From Hyphomicrobiales bacterium (GTDB lineage: Bacteria > Pseudomonadota > Alphaproteobacteria > Rhizobiales > Aestuariivirgaceae), in NCBI GenBank assembly GCA_025359215.1, contig JANYHE010000136.1:1-64000 (forward strand): a DNA stretch of 64,000 nt, read 5' to 3'. Position 1 is the first letter of the stretch. Each line of letters begins with the position of its first letter. The notes below the pieces were generated by a model. It searched no databases. It was not told the DNA's origin and saw only the letters and a list, made by a program, of their open reading frames with translations. Both the position numbers and the translations under genes were made by a program. This document shows positions 7,028-21,030 of this stretch, piece after piece.

Positions 7028-9540
7028 GATTTGACCTTTGGCTCACCTATGCACGGCGCAACCTGCGCTCTGGTCTGAAAGGCTTTTGGATTTTCTTAAG
7101 TTGCCTCACTTTGGGGGTGGCAGCCATTGCCATTATCGGTTCTTTAGCCAGCGCTGTTCAGCGCGGATTGGATGAACAAGGCCAGCCCTTATTGGGTGGC
7201 GATCTCAGCTTCACCCTTGTGCAGCGCGAAGCAACAGCCGATGAAATCACATATATGAATTCATTGGGCACCGTCAGCCGGGTGGCCACTATGCGGGCCA
7301 TGGCCCAAAGCAACGGCGCTTCAACTCTGGTTGAACTCAAAGCTATCGACAATAATTATCCGCTCTATGGCGCGATGAAAATTATTCGCGATGCCAAAAT
7401 TATTTTGCTCTCAACTGATGGTGCTTACGGCATTGACGTTGATCCCATTTTGCTCACGCGCCTCAATCTCAAACTGGGTGATCATCTCAAATTGGGGAAT
7501 GCCGATTTCATCATTCGCGGCACCATTGAAACCGAACCAGACCGCATTGCCGATGGCCTGATCTTTGGGCCGCGCGTCATGCTCTCGCACGAGGCCTTGC
7601 AAACCACCGGCCTCATCCAACCGGGCAGTCTGGTTACGTGGAACTACCGCGTCAAACTCAAAGTTGACGCAAGCCTCAAGGCCAGCAAGGCGATTGAAAA
7701 AGATGCCAATCTCAAATTCCCCAATGCCGGCTGGCGCATCCGTACCACCGATAAAGCAGCCCAAGGGGCTGATGAATTTGTTAATCGGTTGGGATATTTT
7801 ATGACGCTGGTTAGCGTGGCAGCCCTCACTATTGGTGGCGCAGGCATTGCCAATGCGGTGACCGCATTCATCAATCGCAGACGCGATTCCATTGCCACCC
7901 TCAAATGTTTAGGTCTGCCAAACGCCGACGTGGTGGGCATCTGCCTTACTGAAATTATGGCGGTGAGCGTTTTGGGAATTTTACTGGCGTTGATTGCAGG
8001 CGCTGTATCGCCTTTCATTGTGCACGCCCTGTTTGCAACAGTCTTGCCGCTCCCCATTTCAACCACCATCGCTTGGAAGCCTTTGGCGTTTTCTGCCGTG
8101 CTTGGAATTTTAGTGACACTTGCTTTTGCTTTGTGGCCCCTCTCGCGCATTGCTCACATCCAAGGGGCGGCCCTGTTTCGCTCTCACAGCTTGGAGCAAT
8201 CAGGCAGGCCTGCGCGGTCTTACGTTCTGGCTTCGCTCGGCTTGCTGGCACTGGCCGCGCTGATCATTTTGTTGAGCTTTGATGAACCCAAAGTCACGGC
8301 CTCTTATTTGGGAGGCTTGGCTGTGAGCTTTATTGTGCTGGCACTCTTGGCCTGGGCCATTGTGAAAGGAGCAGCCCTGCTGCCGCGCCCCAAAAATTTA
8401 TTACTGCGCCAAGCGGTGCAAAGCCTTTATCGCCCCGGTGCCAACAGCAGCTCAGTGATCATGGCCTTGGGCCTTGGCCTCACCTTGTTTGTAACCTTGG
8501 CGCTCACCGATCAAACCATTAGCACTGAACTCAAATCGGGCATTCCAGAAAAAGCGCCTGCTTTCTTCTTCCTCGACGTACAGAACACGCAACTCGATCA
8601 ATTTCGTGCCAGTTTGAAACAGCAAGAGGGCGTGACCGACATCACCAACGCCCCCATGTTGCGTGGCCGCATCACCAAAGTGAAAGGTGTGGCGTCTGAA
8701 AACATCAAGCAGACATCTGACGCCAGTTGGGTGCTCAAGGGAGATCGCGGGTTGACCTATTCTGAAGATTTACCCAAAGGCTCTACACTGACAGAGGGCA
8801 GCTGGTGGCCCAAAGACTATACTGGCCCAAATCTAGTTTCGATGACCGACGACATCGCCAAAGGCCTCGACCTTAAAATTGGAGACAAAATAACCGTCAA
8901 TGTTTTAGGCAGAGATGTCGAAGCGCAAGTCTCAAACCTGCGCAAAGTGAATTGGCGCAGCATGGGCATTAATTTTGTCATGGTCTTCACACCCAACACA
9001 CTGAAGGCAGCACCCCATAGCCACATTGTAACTGTTGAAATGAAGGGCGGCGATGAAGGCAAACTTCTCAACACCATTGCTGCGGCTTATCCTTCAGTCA
9101 CGGCCGTGCGCGTCAAAGATGCTCTTGCAACGGTCAGTGACCTGCTTGGCAAAATGCTCACCGCTGTGCGCGGCGCAAATGTGATAACACTGCTCACCGG
9201 AATTTTGGTTTTGGCGGGCGCATTGGCGGCAGGCCTTTCTTCTCGCAGCTACGAAGCTGTGGTGCTTAAAACCTATGGCGCAACAAGGCGGCAACTCCTT
9301 GTGGCCTTCATCATCGAATATGGCTTGCTCGGCCTTGTCGCCAGCCTGTTTGGCATTGTCGTAGGTTCCATAGCATCATGGTTTCTGGCCCATTATATAT
9401 TGGAAATGTCATGGACATTCTCCCTCAGCCTTGCAGCTTTTACGGCTTTAATTGCTATGGTTTTGACCATTGCCGCAGGTCTGACTGTGACAGCCAGAGC
9501 ATTATCAGCTAAGCCATCCTTCTATTTAAGAAATGAGTGA
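7024..9540 (+). CDS. ABC transporter permease, FtsX-like, YbbP type
   Basis: An 838-residue inner-membrane protein with one N-terminal transmembrane segment, a periplasmic domain and two FtsX-type membrane units: one around residues 255-390 and one at the C-terminus (about 710-835), with further segments near 405-470. This duplicated architecture is that of YbbP, the partner of YbbA, thought to act on lipids or lipoproteins together with periplasmic TesA. Translation is coupled to the ATPase by ATGA. Substrate unknown. Confidence 0.88.
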   Translation: MRFDLWLTYARRNLRSGLKGFWIFLSCLTLGVAAIAIIGSLASAVQRGLDEQGQPLLGGDLSFTLVQREATADEITYMNSLGTVSRVATMRAMAQSNGASTLVELKAIDNNYPLYGAMKIIRDAKIILLSTDGAYGIDVDPILLTRLNLKLGDHLKLGNADFIIRGTIETEPDRIADGLIFGPRVMLSHEALQTTGLIQPGSLVTWNYRVKLKVDASLKASKAIEKDANLKFPNAGWRIRTTDKAAQGADEFVNRLGYFMTLVSVAALTIGGAGIANAVTAFINRRRDSIATLKCLGLPNADVVGICLTEIMAVSVLGILLALIAGAVSPFIVHALFATVLPLPISTTIAWKPLAFSAVLGILVTLAFALWPLSRIAHIQGAALFRSHSLEQSGRPARSYVLASLGLLALAALIILLSFDEPKVTASYLGGLAVSFIVLALLAWAIVKGAALLPRPKNLLLRQAVQSLYRPGANSSSVIMALGLGLTLFVTLALTDQTISTELKSGIPEKAPAFFFLDVQNTQLDQFRASLKQQEGVTDITNAPMLRGRITKVKGVASENIKQTSDASWVLKGDRGLTYSEDLPKGSTLTEGSWWPKDYTGPNLVSMTDDIAKGLDLKIGDKITVNVLGRDVEAQVSNLRKVNWRSMGINFVMVFTPNTLKAAPHSHIVTVEMKGGDEGKLLNTIAAAYPSVTAVRVKDALATVSDLLGKMLTAVRGANVITLLTGILVLAGALAAGLSSRSYEAVVLKTYGATRRQLLVAFIIEYGLLGLVASLFGIVVGSIASWFLAHYILEMSWTFSLSLAAFTALIAMVLTIAAGLTVTARALSAKPSFYLRNE

Positions 9541-9543
9541 TAA

Positions 9544-10125
9544 ATGGTCGTTTTAAATCGCATTTATACAAGAACCGGTGATGCCGGCGAAACCGCGTTG
9601 GGCTCTGGCGAGCGGGTGTCAAAAGCCAATATCCGTATCGCAGCTTATGGCACGGTGGATGAAACCAATGCCACGGTGGGTCTGGTGCGCCTCCACATGG
9701 CGGGTCTTGATAAGCTTGATGCCATGCTGGCTCGCATTCAAAATGAACTGTTCGATTTGGGTGCAGATCTTTGCGTGCCTGATCGCGGAGAAAAATTGGA
9801 ATGGGAACCTTTGCGCATTTTGCCCAAACAATATGAGCGCCTTGAAGCTGAAATTGATGAACTGAATGCCGAGCTTTCGCCTTTGCGTTCATTTGTGCTG
9901 CCAGCAGGCCACGCCGCAGCATCTCACCTGCACGTCTCGCGCACCGTGTGCCGCCGCGCAGAACGCCTGATTGTTGAACTTAAATCCATCGAAGGTGAGC
10001 ACGTGAGCGAAGGAGCGATTGCCTATATCAATCGGTTGTCGGATTTCTTTTTTGTGGCCAGCCGCTGGGTGAACTTTAGAGCAGCAGACGGGGACGTGCT
10101 TTGGGTGCCAGGGAAAACGCGCTAA
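9544..10125 (+). CDS. Cob(I)yrinic acid a,c-diamide adenosyltransferase, PduO type
   Basis: A 193-residue enzyme that transfers the adenosyl group of ATP to cob(I)alamin, making coenzyme B12. The N-terminal nucleotide loop YTRTGDAGETALGSGERVSK, the RRAERLIVEL helix and YINRLSDFFFVASRWVN near the C-terminus are characteristic of the PduO/MMAB family. It starts four bases after the permease stop and abuts the LysE gene. No B12-dependent mutase is visible nearby. Confidence 0.93.
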   Translation: MVVLNRIYTRTGDAGETALGSGERVSKANIRIAAYGTVDETNATVGLVRLHMAGLDKLDAMLARIQNELFDLGADLCVPDRGEKLEWEPLRILPKQYERLEAEIDELNAELSPLRSFVLPAGHAAASHLHVSRTVCRRAERLIVELKSIEGEHVSEGAIAYINRLSDFFFVASRWVNFRAADGDVLWVPGKTR

Positions 10126-10728
10126 ATGTTCAACGCAATTATCGCAGGCTTTGCACTGGGTGGCGGCTTGATTGTGGCCATTGGCGCACAAAATGCTTTT
10201 GTCATTCGACAAGGCGTATTGAACAGTCATATCTTCTGGATTTGCCTGTTTTGTTCCATCAGCGATGCCATCCTCATTTGGGGTGGCACTTATGGCCTAG
10301 GCGCAATCCTTGAAGTTATGCCGTGGCTGCTCAAAGTTATGCAATATGGCGGTGCCGCTTTTCTCATCTGGTATGGTATTAAAGCCGCAAGGCGCGTGCT
10401 GAAACCCGAAGCCTTAGATGAGAGCAGTAAAACTGCCTCTAATCTTTTCATGGCGCTGGCCACCTGTGCGGCCCTCACATGGCTCAACCCGCATGTCTAT
10501 CTCGATACAGTGGTTCTTGTTGGCTCCATCGCCAATGCCAGACCCTTGGGCGAGCAAGCGCCCTTTGCATTGGGAGCCTCACTTGCATCCTTCGCGTGGT
10601 TTTTTGCCATTGGTTATGGAGCCAAAGCCCTGCGTGGGCCTCTATCCAAACCGATTGTTTGGCGCGCCATTGATGCCATCATCGCTGTCATCATGTTCTG
10701 GCTCGCGTTCAAACTGCTGATCAGCTAA
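10126..10728 (+). CDS. LysE/ArgO family amino acid exporter
   Basis: A 200-residue protein with about six transmembrane segments and the family pattern: an N-terminal GGGLIVAIGAQNAFVIRQG loop and NPHVYLDTVVLVG in the middle. LysE/ArgO proteins export lysine or arginine across the inner membrane, and the QNAFVIRQG motif with NPHVYLDT is closer to LysE/ArgO than to RhtB. It starts immediately after the stop of the adenosyltransferase gene (TAA-ATG), so it is probably co-transcribed. No LysG-type regulator is adjacent. Confidence 0.9.
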   Translation: MFNAIIAGFALGGGLIVAIGAQNAFVIRQGVLNSHIFWICLFCSISDAILIWGGTYGLGAILEVMPWLLKVMQYGGAAFLIWYGIKAARRVLKPEALDESSKTASNLFMALATCAALTWLNPHVYLDTVVLVGSIANARPLGEQAPFALGASLASFAWFFAIGYGAKALRGPLSKPIVWRAIDAIIAVIMFWLAFKLLIS

Positions 10729-10737
10729 ACTCGCGTT

Positions 10738-11421
10738 ATGTTCCTGCCCCTTCATGACGACACGCATCTGCGCATCATACGCTTTCAGTTTGTGACGCTC
10801 AGCATCATTGTGCTCAATGTCGTGATCTTCCTGTTCACCGGGGCTTTCACCAATGACGTCGTATTGGGCAGCATCGAGACAAGTTTTGGCCTCACACCCA
10901 TTGAACTGCTCCATTCGAACACGGCCACGGGCGGCATTCCTGAACCTTTTACATTGGTCACCTCCATGTTCCTGCATGGCGGTTGGATGCATCTCATCGG
11001 CAATATGCTTTTTATGTGGGTCTTCGCCGATAACGTGGAAGATGCTTATGGCTATGTGGGTTTTATAATCTTCTATCTTTTGTCGGGCATTATTGGCGGC
11101 CTCACCCATGTTTTGATGTCACCAGCCTCACATAACCCGTTGATCGGCGCTTCTGGCGCGGTTTCAGGCGTGCTCGCCGCCTATTTGGTTTTATATCCAC
11201 GCGCCCGTGTGTGGATTTTGCTGTTCCTGCGCATTCCCGTGCCACTGCCCGCCATATGGGTTTTAGGCGGATGGTTCTTGATCCAAGTCTATAGTTTGGC
11301 CGCCGCCTCACCCAACGAAGAGGTGGCATGGTGGGATCATATGGGCGGCTTTGCCACGGGTTTGGTGCTAACCCTGATCTTACGAGCACGACTTTTGTCC
11401 CAGCCAAATGGTCGCAATTGA
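10738..11421 (+). CDS. Rhomboid family intramembrane serine protease
   Basis: A 227-residue protein with six predicted membrane helices. The catalytic dyad is visible: the serine in GASGAVSG (about residue 140) and the histidine in WWDHMGGFATG (about residue 201). The HGGWMHLIGNMLFMWVF segment is the conserved H-x-x-x-x-N helix. The enzyme cleaves membrane-embedded substrates; substrates here are unknown. It is nine bases after the LysE gene and precedes a gap of 78 bases before etfB. Confidence 0.93.
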   Translation: MFLPLHDDTHLRIIRFQFVTLSIIVLNVVIFLFTGAFTNDVVLGSIETSFGLTPIELLHSNTATGGIPEPFTLVTSMFLHGGWMHLIGNMLFMWVFADNVEDAYGYVGFIIFYLLSGIIGGLTHVLMSPASHNPLIGASGAVSGVLAAYLVLYPRARVWILLFLRIPVPLPAIWVLGGWFLIQVYSLAAASPNEEVAWWDHMGGFATGLVLTLILRARLLSQPNGRN

Positions 11422-11499
11422 CCGAGCCACGCCGCTGCGAGAATTGACTCCACCAACCCCCCTCTCTAGTGTCCGCCGAAATTCCCAAATGAGGTTCCC

Positions 11500-12246
11500 A
11501 TGAAGGTTATTGTCGCTGTCAAACGCGTGGTTGATTACAACGTAAAAATCCGGGTTAAGGCCGATGGATCAGGCGTTGAGCTTGCAAACGTCAAAATGTC
11601 GATGAACCCGTTTGATGAAATCGGTGTGGAAGAAGCCATCAGGCTCAAAGAAAAAGGCATTGCGACTGAAATTATCGCTGTCACCATTGGGCCTGCCCAA
11701 GCTGCCGAAACTTTGCGCACAGCCTTGGCTATGGGCGCAGACCGCGCCATTCATGTGAAATATGATGAATATGTTGAGCCACTGGGTGTGGCTAAAATTC
11801 TTAAAGGCGTTGTGGATGCTGAAAAGCCCGAAATCGTAATTCTCGGCAAACAAGCCATTGATGATGATTGCAACCAAACGGGCCAAATGCTCTCGGCCCT
11901 TTTAGGCTGGCCACAAGCAACAGCCTGCTCAAAATTGGAACCTGGCAATGGTGAAGCCATCATCACCCGCGAAATTGATGGCGGCTTACAAACATTGAAA
12001 GTGAAGATGCCGTTGATTGTGACAACTGATTTGCGGCTGAACCAGCCCCGCTATGCCAGCTTGCCCAACATTATGAAGGCCAAGAAAAAGCCACTTGATG
12101 AAAAAACTCCAGCAGACTTCGGCGCTGATGTAACTCCCCGCTTGAAACTTGTTAAAACTGAAGAGCCACCAAAGCGTTTGGCAGGCGTTAAAGTTAAATC
12201 CGTTGCTGAACTTGTTGGCGCACTCAAAACTGCAGGAGCCCTGTAA
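11500..12246 (+). CDS. etfB: Electron transfer flavoprotein subunit beta
   Basis: A 248-residue subunit of the heterodimer that carries electrons from acyl-CoA and other dehydrogenases to ETF:ubiquinone oxidoreductase. It starts [19 protein letters not shown] and holds the AMP-site and recognition-loop regions, with [17 protein letters not shown] and [17 protein letters not shown]. Full family length. The gene is two bases upstream of etfA, and the following hydroxyacyl-CoA dehydrogenase links it to fatty acid or butyrate metabolism. Confidence 0.97.
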   Translation: MKVIVAVKRVVDYNVKIRVKADGSGVELANVKMSMNPFDEIGVEEAIRLKEKGIATEIIAVTIGPAQAAETLRTALAMGADRAIHVKYDEYVEPLGVAKILKGVVDAEKPEIVILGKQAIDDDCNQTGQMLSALLGWPQATACSKLEPGNGEAIITREIDGGLQTLKVKMPLIVTTDLRLNQPRYASLPNIMKAKKKPLDEKTPADFGADVTPRLKLVKTEEPPKRLAGVKVKSVAELVGALKTAGAL

Positions 12247-12248
12247 TC

Positions 12249-13190
12249 ATGGCTGTTCTTCTTATTGCCGAACACGACAATAAATCTATCAAAGATGCAA
12301 CGCACAAAGCTCTCACGGCTGCTGTTCAAATGGGTGGCGATGTTCATGTGCTTGTTGCCGGAAATAACGCAGGCGCTGCTGCGGCTCATGCTGCAAAACT
12401 CACAGGTGTCACCAAAGTGCTCCATGTTGAATCATCAGCCCTTGAACGCCCCTTGGCCGAACCGATGGCCGCTACCATCGTCGCCCTAGCTGGCGGATAT
12501 GATCACATCGTCGCTGCTGCCACCACCAATGGCAAAAACTATATGCCGCGTGTAGCGGCTCTTTTGGATGTGATGCAAATCTCGGATATTGCCGAAGTGA
12601 AATCTGCCGACACATTTGTGCGCCTCATCTATGCTGGCAACGCCGTGCAAACTGTTCAGTCTACGGACAATAAAAAAATCATCACCGTGCGCACGGCTTC
12701 TTTTGCGGCAACGGGCGAAACCGGATCGGCCTCTATTGAAAAGGCCAATGCCGCCGCAGATCCTGCACTTTCGTTATATGTGGGCGAAAACCTCACGCAG
12801 TCAGATCGCCCCGAACTCACCTCAGCCAAAATAATTGTTTCTGGTGGACGCGGCATGCAATCGGGCGAAAACTTTGTGATGCTTGAAAAGGTGGCAAAGA
12901 AACTCAATGCCGCTGTGGGTGCATCGCGCGCCGCCGTTGATGCTGGCTATGTTCCCAATGATTATCAAGTGGGCCAAACCGGCAAAGTGGTGGCTCCTGA
13001 TCTTTATATTGCGGTTGGCATTTCAGGTGCCATTCAACATCTGGCAGGCATGAAAGATTCAAAAATCATCGTTGCCATTAACAAGGATGATGAAGCCCCC
13101 ATTTTCCAAGTGGCCGACTATGGCTTGGTGGCTGATCTTTTCACGGCGGTGCCAGAACTAGAAGCTGAACTTGGCAAACTAGGCCGATAA
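12249..13190 (+). CDS. etfA: Electron transfer flavoprotein subunit alpha
   Basis: A 313-residue FAD-binding subunit. The C-terminal FAD domain shows [32 protein letters not shown] and the [13 protein letters not shown] segment with NKDDEAPIF. The N-terminal half is the variable Rossmann-like domain. It pairs with EtfB to pass electrons from several flavin dehydrogenases to the quinone pool. The operon with the next gene (25-base gap) is a common arrangement in alphaproteobacteria. Confidence 0.97.
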   Translation: MAVLLIAEHDNKSIKDATHKALTAAVQMGGDVHVLVAGNNAGAAAAHAAKLTGVTKVLHVESSALERPLAEPMAATIVALAGGYDHIVAAATTNGKNYMPRVAALLDVMQISDIAEVKSADTFVRLIYAGNAVQTVQSTDNKKIITVRTASFAATGETGSASIEKANAAADPALSLYVGENLTQSDRPELTSAKIIVSGGRGMQSGENFVMLEKVAKKLNAAVGASRAAVDAGYVPNDYQVGQTGKVVAPDLYIAVGISGAIQHLAGMKDSKIIVAINKDDEAPIFQVADYGLVADLFTAVPELEAELGKLGR

Positions 13191-13214
13191 ATTAAATCAA
13201 AGGCACAAACCGAA

Positions 13215-14090
13215 ATGAAAATTGTTAAAGTTGGAATTATCGGGGCGGGCCAAATGGGCTGCGGCATTGCACAAGTCTGTGCCGCCGCAGGCTATCATGT
13301 TGGCCTCAATGATGTGAGCGTAGAGCGCATTGCGGCGGGCCTTACAAACATTGATGCCGGGCTAACACGGCGTGTAAAATCAGGCAAAGCCACCGAAGAA
13401 GCCAAGGCTTCAACTCTGGCTCACATTTCAGCTGTGCCCACTTATGAAGGCTTCGCTGACTTTGATCTGATCATCGAATCCGCCACTGAAAAAGAAGCAA
13501 TAAAACGCCAGATTTTTGAAGCCGTGTGCCCGCACTTAAAGCCTGAATGCATTGTCAGCACCAACACGTCATCGATCTCAATTACGCGCCTTGCCGCTGT
13601 CACAGGTCGCCCTGAACGTTTTATGGGCATTCACTTTATGAACCCTGTTCCGGTGATGGAATTGGTCGAGCTCATTCGCGGCATTGCCACTGACGAAGGC
13701 GTGTTTCAAACCATCAATGATTTTGCCAAATCATTAGGCAAAACCACGGCCATCTCAGAAGATTTTCCAGCCTTCATTGTCAACCGCATTTTACTGCCCA
13801 TGATCAACGAAGCCATTTACACGCTTTATGAAGGTGTGGGCGGTGTGGAAGCCGTCGACACAGCCATGAAGCTGGGGGCCCACCATCCTATGGGACCTTT
13901 GGAACTGGCAGATTTCATTGGCTTGGATACCTGCCTCTCCATCATGCAAGTGTTGCATGAAGGCTTGAGTGATTCCAAATATCGCCCTTGCCCGCTTCTG
14001 GTGAAATATGTGGAAGCCGGATGGCTGGGCCGCAAAGTGAAACGCGGCTTCTATGATTATCGCGGCGAAAAACCCGTGCCCACCCGCTAG
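13215..14090 (+). CDS. hbd: 3-hydroxybutyryl-CoA (3-hydroxyacyl-CoA) dehydrogenase
   Basis: A 291-residue single-function dehydrogenase. The N-terminal Rossmann fold has GIIGAGQMGCGIAQV; the active site carries STNTSSISIT and the His-Glu region GIHFMNPVPVMELVEL; the C-terminal dimerisation domain shows FIVNRILLPMINEAI and GPLELADFIGLD. It oxidises (S)-3-hydroxyacyl-CoA with NAD(P). The size and clustering with etfBA are typical of a short-chain enzyme used in butyrate/PHB metabolism. PaaH is a related alternative. Confidence 0.93.
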   Translation: MKIVKVGIIGAGQMGCGIAQVCAAAGYHVGLNDVSVERIAAGLTNIDAGLTRRVKSGKATEEAKASTLAHISAVPTYEGFADFDLIIESATEKEAIKRQIFEAVCPHLKPECIVSTNTSSISITRLAAVTGRPERFMGIHFMNPVPVMELVELIRGIATDEGVFQTINDFAKSLGKTTAISEDFPAFIVNRILLPMINEAIYTLYEGVGGVEAVDTAMKLGAHHPMGPLELADFIGLDTCLSIMQVLHEGLSDSKYRPCPLLVKYVEAGWLGRKVKRGFYDYRGEKPVPTR

Positions 14091-14100
14091 GAGATTGGTA

Positions 14101-14391
14101 ATGCCCAAAGGCTATTGGATCGCGCAAGTCACGGTCATCAACCCGGACCAATACAAGTTTTATGTTGAAGCCTCTCGCGCAGCCTTCGTGAAATATGGCG
14201 CTGTCATGCTGGCGCGCGGCGGTGCTTTTGAGCAAGTGGAAGGCAGCGGTCATGCCCGCAACGTGGTGATCGAATTTCCAAGCTTTCAAGCTGCAAAAGA
14301 TTGCTATGCCTCCGAAGAATATCAACACGCTAAATCCAAGCGCAAAGACGCAGGTGTGGCCGATATCACCTTGATTGAAGGCGTTGAGTGA
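14101..14391 (+). CDS. DUF1330 domain protein
   Basis: A 96-residue ferredoxin-like-fold protein of the DUF1330 family: MPKGYWIAQVTV at the N-terminus, YGAVMLARGGAFEQVEG in the middle and IEFPSFQAAKDCYASEEYQ near the C-terminus. The ORF track begins 48 bases earlier, but AGGAGATT directly before the ATG at 14101 and the family start settle it. It is ten bases after hbd and overlaps the EamA gene by GTGA. Function unknown; such proteins may bind small molecules as dimers. Confidence 0.9.
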   Translation: MPKGYWIAQVTVINPDQYKFYVEASRAAFVKYGAVMLARGGAFEQVEGSGHARNVVIEFPSFQAAKDCYASEEYQHAKSKRKDAGVADITLIEGVE

Positions 14392-15263
14392 CACCCACTT
14401 CAAATTTACGCGGCATTGCTTTCATGTTGGCTGGTGCTGGCACTTTCGTTTTGAACGATAGCTTTATGAAATTGGCGCTGGCCGATTTACCCGCCTATGA
14501 AGTGCTGGTTCTTAGGGGGTTATCTGGAACGTTTTGCGCCCTCGTTTTGCTCGGCTTGATGGGTGATTTGACCAAGCTTAAAAGTGCTTTCAACCGCTGG
14601 GTGTTTTTGCGGGGGCTTTTGGAAGTGGGAGCCATACTCACTTATATTTTGGCCCTTTCGCATGCCACTGTCGGCGATGTAACAGCCATTTTCCAAATCA
14701 CGCCCCTGCTGGTCATTTTAGGCATGGTTTTCATCCACCGTGAGCAGGCCGTGCCTGCGCGTTTGATCTTAGTGGGCTTGGGTTTTGCTGGGGCTCTGCT
14801 GGTGGCTCAGCCGGGCAGCGGGGCCACCTCGCCTTACCTTATGTTTGCATTTGTCACCGCTCTCTTTGCGGCCTTGCGGGACTTAGCAGGCAGACGCGTG
14901 ACCGCAGCCGTGCCTGCTTTGGCTGCAACCTTCATCACCATCGTCATGGTCATGACATCCAGTGGCCTTGTGGGGCTGACAACCGAACAATGGCTTTTGC
15001 CAAGTGCAAAACACATTGTGCTTTTAGCCGCTGCAGGCCTGTTCATGATGCTGGGCCACATGTTCACGTTTCTGGCTTATCGCAATGCCTCTGCCCAAGC
15101 GGTGGCGCCGTTTTATTATGCCTTCATGATCTGGGCAGTGGTCTTAGGATTCCTGATTTTCCGTGATATTCCAAACCCTCTCTCAATTATCGGCATGGCA
15201 CTCATTTTGTTGAGTGGGCTGGGTATTGTTTATATGGAAAACCGCTTGAATTCGAGGACCTAA
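14388..15263 (+). CDS. EamA/DMT family transporter
   Basis: A 291-residue inner-membrane protein with ten predicted helices in two EamA repeats (about residues 8-140 and 150-288). Drug/metabolite transporters of this type usually export amino acids, nucleotides or small metabolites; substrate not predictable. The start is a GTG overlapping the DUF1330 stop by four bases, so translation is probably coupled. An ATG 33 bases downstream is an alternative. Confidence 0.9.
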   Translation: MTPTSNLRGIAFMLAGAGTFVLNDSFMKLALADLPAYEVLVLRGLSGTFCALVLLGLMGDLTKLKSAFNRWVFLRGLLEVGAILTYILALSHATVGDVTAIFQITPLLVILGMVFIHREQAVPARLILVGLGFAGALLVAQPGSGATSPYLMFAFVTALFAALRDLAGRRVTAAVPALAATFITIVMVMTSSGLVGLTTEQWLLPSAKHIVLLAAAGLFMMLGHMFTFLAYRNASAQAVAPFYYAFMIWAVVLGFLIFRDIPNPLSIIGMALILLSGLGIVYMENRLNSRT

Positions 15264-15330
15264 GACTTGAATTTGTGGAGATAAACCGCCAAAGTCTTCG
15301 TCCGTTAAGGTTTTGGAAAGATTTAAGGCT

Positions 15331-16443
15331 ATGCGCGTCACCATTGAAAGATCGGGCTTTTTAAAGGCTCTCAACCATGTGCAAAGCGTGGTCGAGCGCC
15401 GCAATACCATTCCTATTCTGTCCAATGTTCTGGTGCAAGCTTCAGGTGGCCAGGTGAAACTCACAGCCACGGACCTTGATATTGAAATTGTAGAATCCGT
15501 TGCCGCTGATGTGAGTCGCGAAGGGGCCGCCACCGTGCCTGCCCACATGCTTTATGACATCGTGCGCAAGCTGCCCGATGGGGCGCAATTGGAACTGGAA
15601 CAAGGGCCAGACTCTGGCCGCATTTCCATTCATGCCGGGCGCTCGCGCTTTGCGCTGCAAGCCTTGCCGCCCGAAGATTTTCCAGATCTGTCCAGTGGCG
15701 AATTTGGCAACACCTTCACGCTTGCTACATCAGAACTCAAATTTCTGATTGAGCGCACCCGCTTTGCCATCTCAACTGAAGAAACCCGTTATTATTTGAA
15801 CGGCATTTATTTGCATGAAGTGGCGGCAGGGGGCCTGCTGCGCGCCGTGGCCACCGATGGCCATCGCCTGGCCCAAGCTCAAATGTCTCTGCCTGCAGGG
15901 GCCACCGGAATGCCAGGCATCATCGTGCCACGCAAAACCGTTCTAGAAATTGTGAAGCTGATGGAAGGCGAAGACGGCGAGGTGGAAATTTCCATTTCCT
16001 CCGCCAAGATTCGCTTTAACGTGGGCAAGCTGGTGCTCACCTCGAAATTGATTGACGGCACCTTCCCCGATTATGAGCGCGTGATCCCGCGCAACAATGA
16101 CAAAATTTTGGAAGCCGACACCAAGAGCTTTGCCGAGGCTGTGGACCGCGTCTCCACTATCTCCTTCGAAAAAAGCCGTGCCGTGAAATTGAATATCGCG
16201 GCGGGCAAACTGACTTTAACCGTCAACAATCCGGACTCCGGTTCAGCCGAAGAAGAACTGGCGGTTGAATATGATCGTGATGAAATCGAAATTGGTTTCA
16301 ACTCTCGTTATTTGTTGGATGTGGCAAGCCAAGTGAAAGCCGCCACCATGCGCTTTGAATTGGCTGATTCAGGCTCGCCAACAGTGATCCGCGATCCTGA
16401 AGATGCACACTCGCTTTACGTGCTGATGCCGATGCGCGTGTGA
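15331..16443 (+). CDS. dnaN: DNA polymerase III subunit beta (sliding clamp)
   Basis: A 370-residue sliding clamp made of three similar domains, tethering DNA polymerase III to DNA. The start MRVTIERSGFLKALNHVQ and the conserved end YVLMPMRV are both present. The ORF track begins six codons upstream at a TTG; the ATG at 15331 is the family start. It heads a dnaN-recF-gyrB run. dnaA is not next to it: an EamA transporter gene occupies that position. Confidence 0.97.
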   Translation: MRVTIERSGFLKALNHVQSVVERRNTIPILSNVLVQASGGQVKLTATDLDIEIVESVAADVSREGAATVPAHMLYDIVRKLPDGAQLELEQGPDSGRISIHAGRSRFALQALPPEDFPDLSSGEFGNTFTLATSELKFLIERTRFAISTEETRYYLNGIYLHEVAAGGLLRAVATDGHRLAQAQMSLPAGATGMPGIIVPRKTVLEIVKLMEGEDGEVEISISSAKIRFNVGKLVLTSKLIDGTFPDYERVIPRNNDKILEADTKSFAEAVDRVSTISFEKSRAVKLNIAAGKLTLTVNNPDSGSAEEELAVEYDRDEIEIGFNSRYLLDVASQVKAATMRFELADSGSPTVIRDPEDAHSLYVLMPMRV

Positions 16444-16455
16444 TAAACTGAGTTC

Positions 16456-21026
<4,571 letters not shown>

Positions 21027-21030
<4 letters not shown>

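Noticed and set aside
10642-11109. 155-codon open frame on minus inside the rhomboid gene
   Set aside because: Antisense shadow across the LysE/rhomboid junction with no supporting signal.
15264-15330. Possible origin of replication or dnaA near dnaN
   Set aside because: No DnaA-box cluster or dnaA gene was seen; dnaN-recF-gyrB away from dnaA is common in this group.
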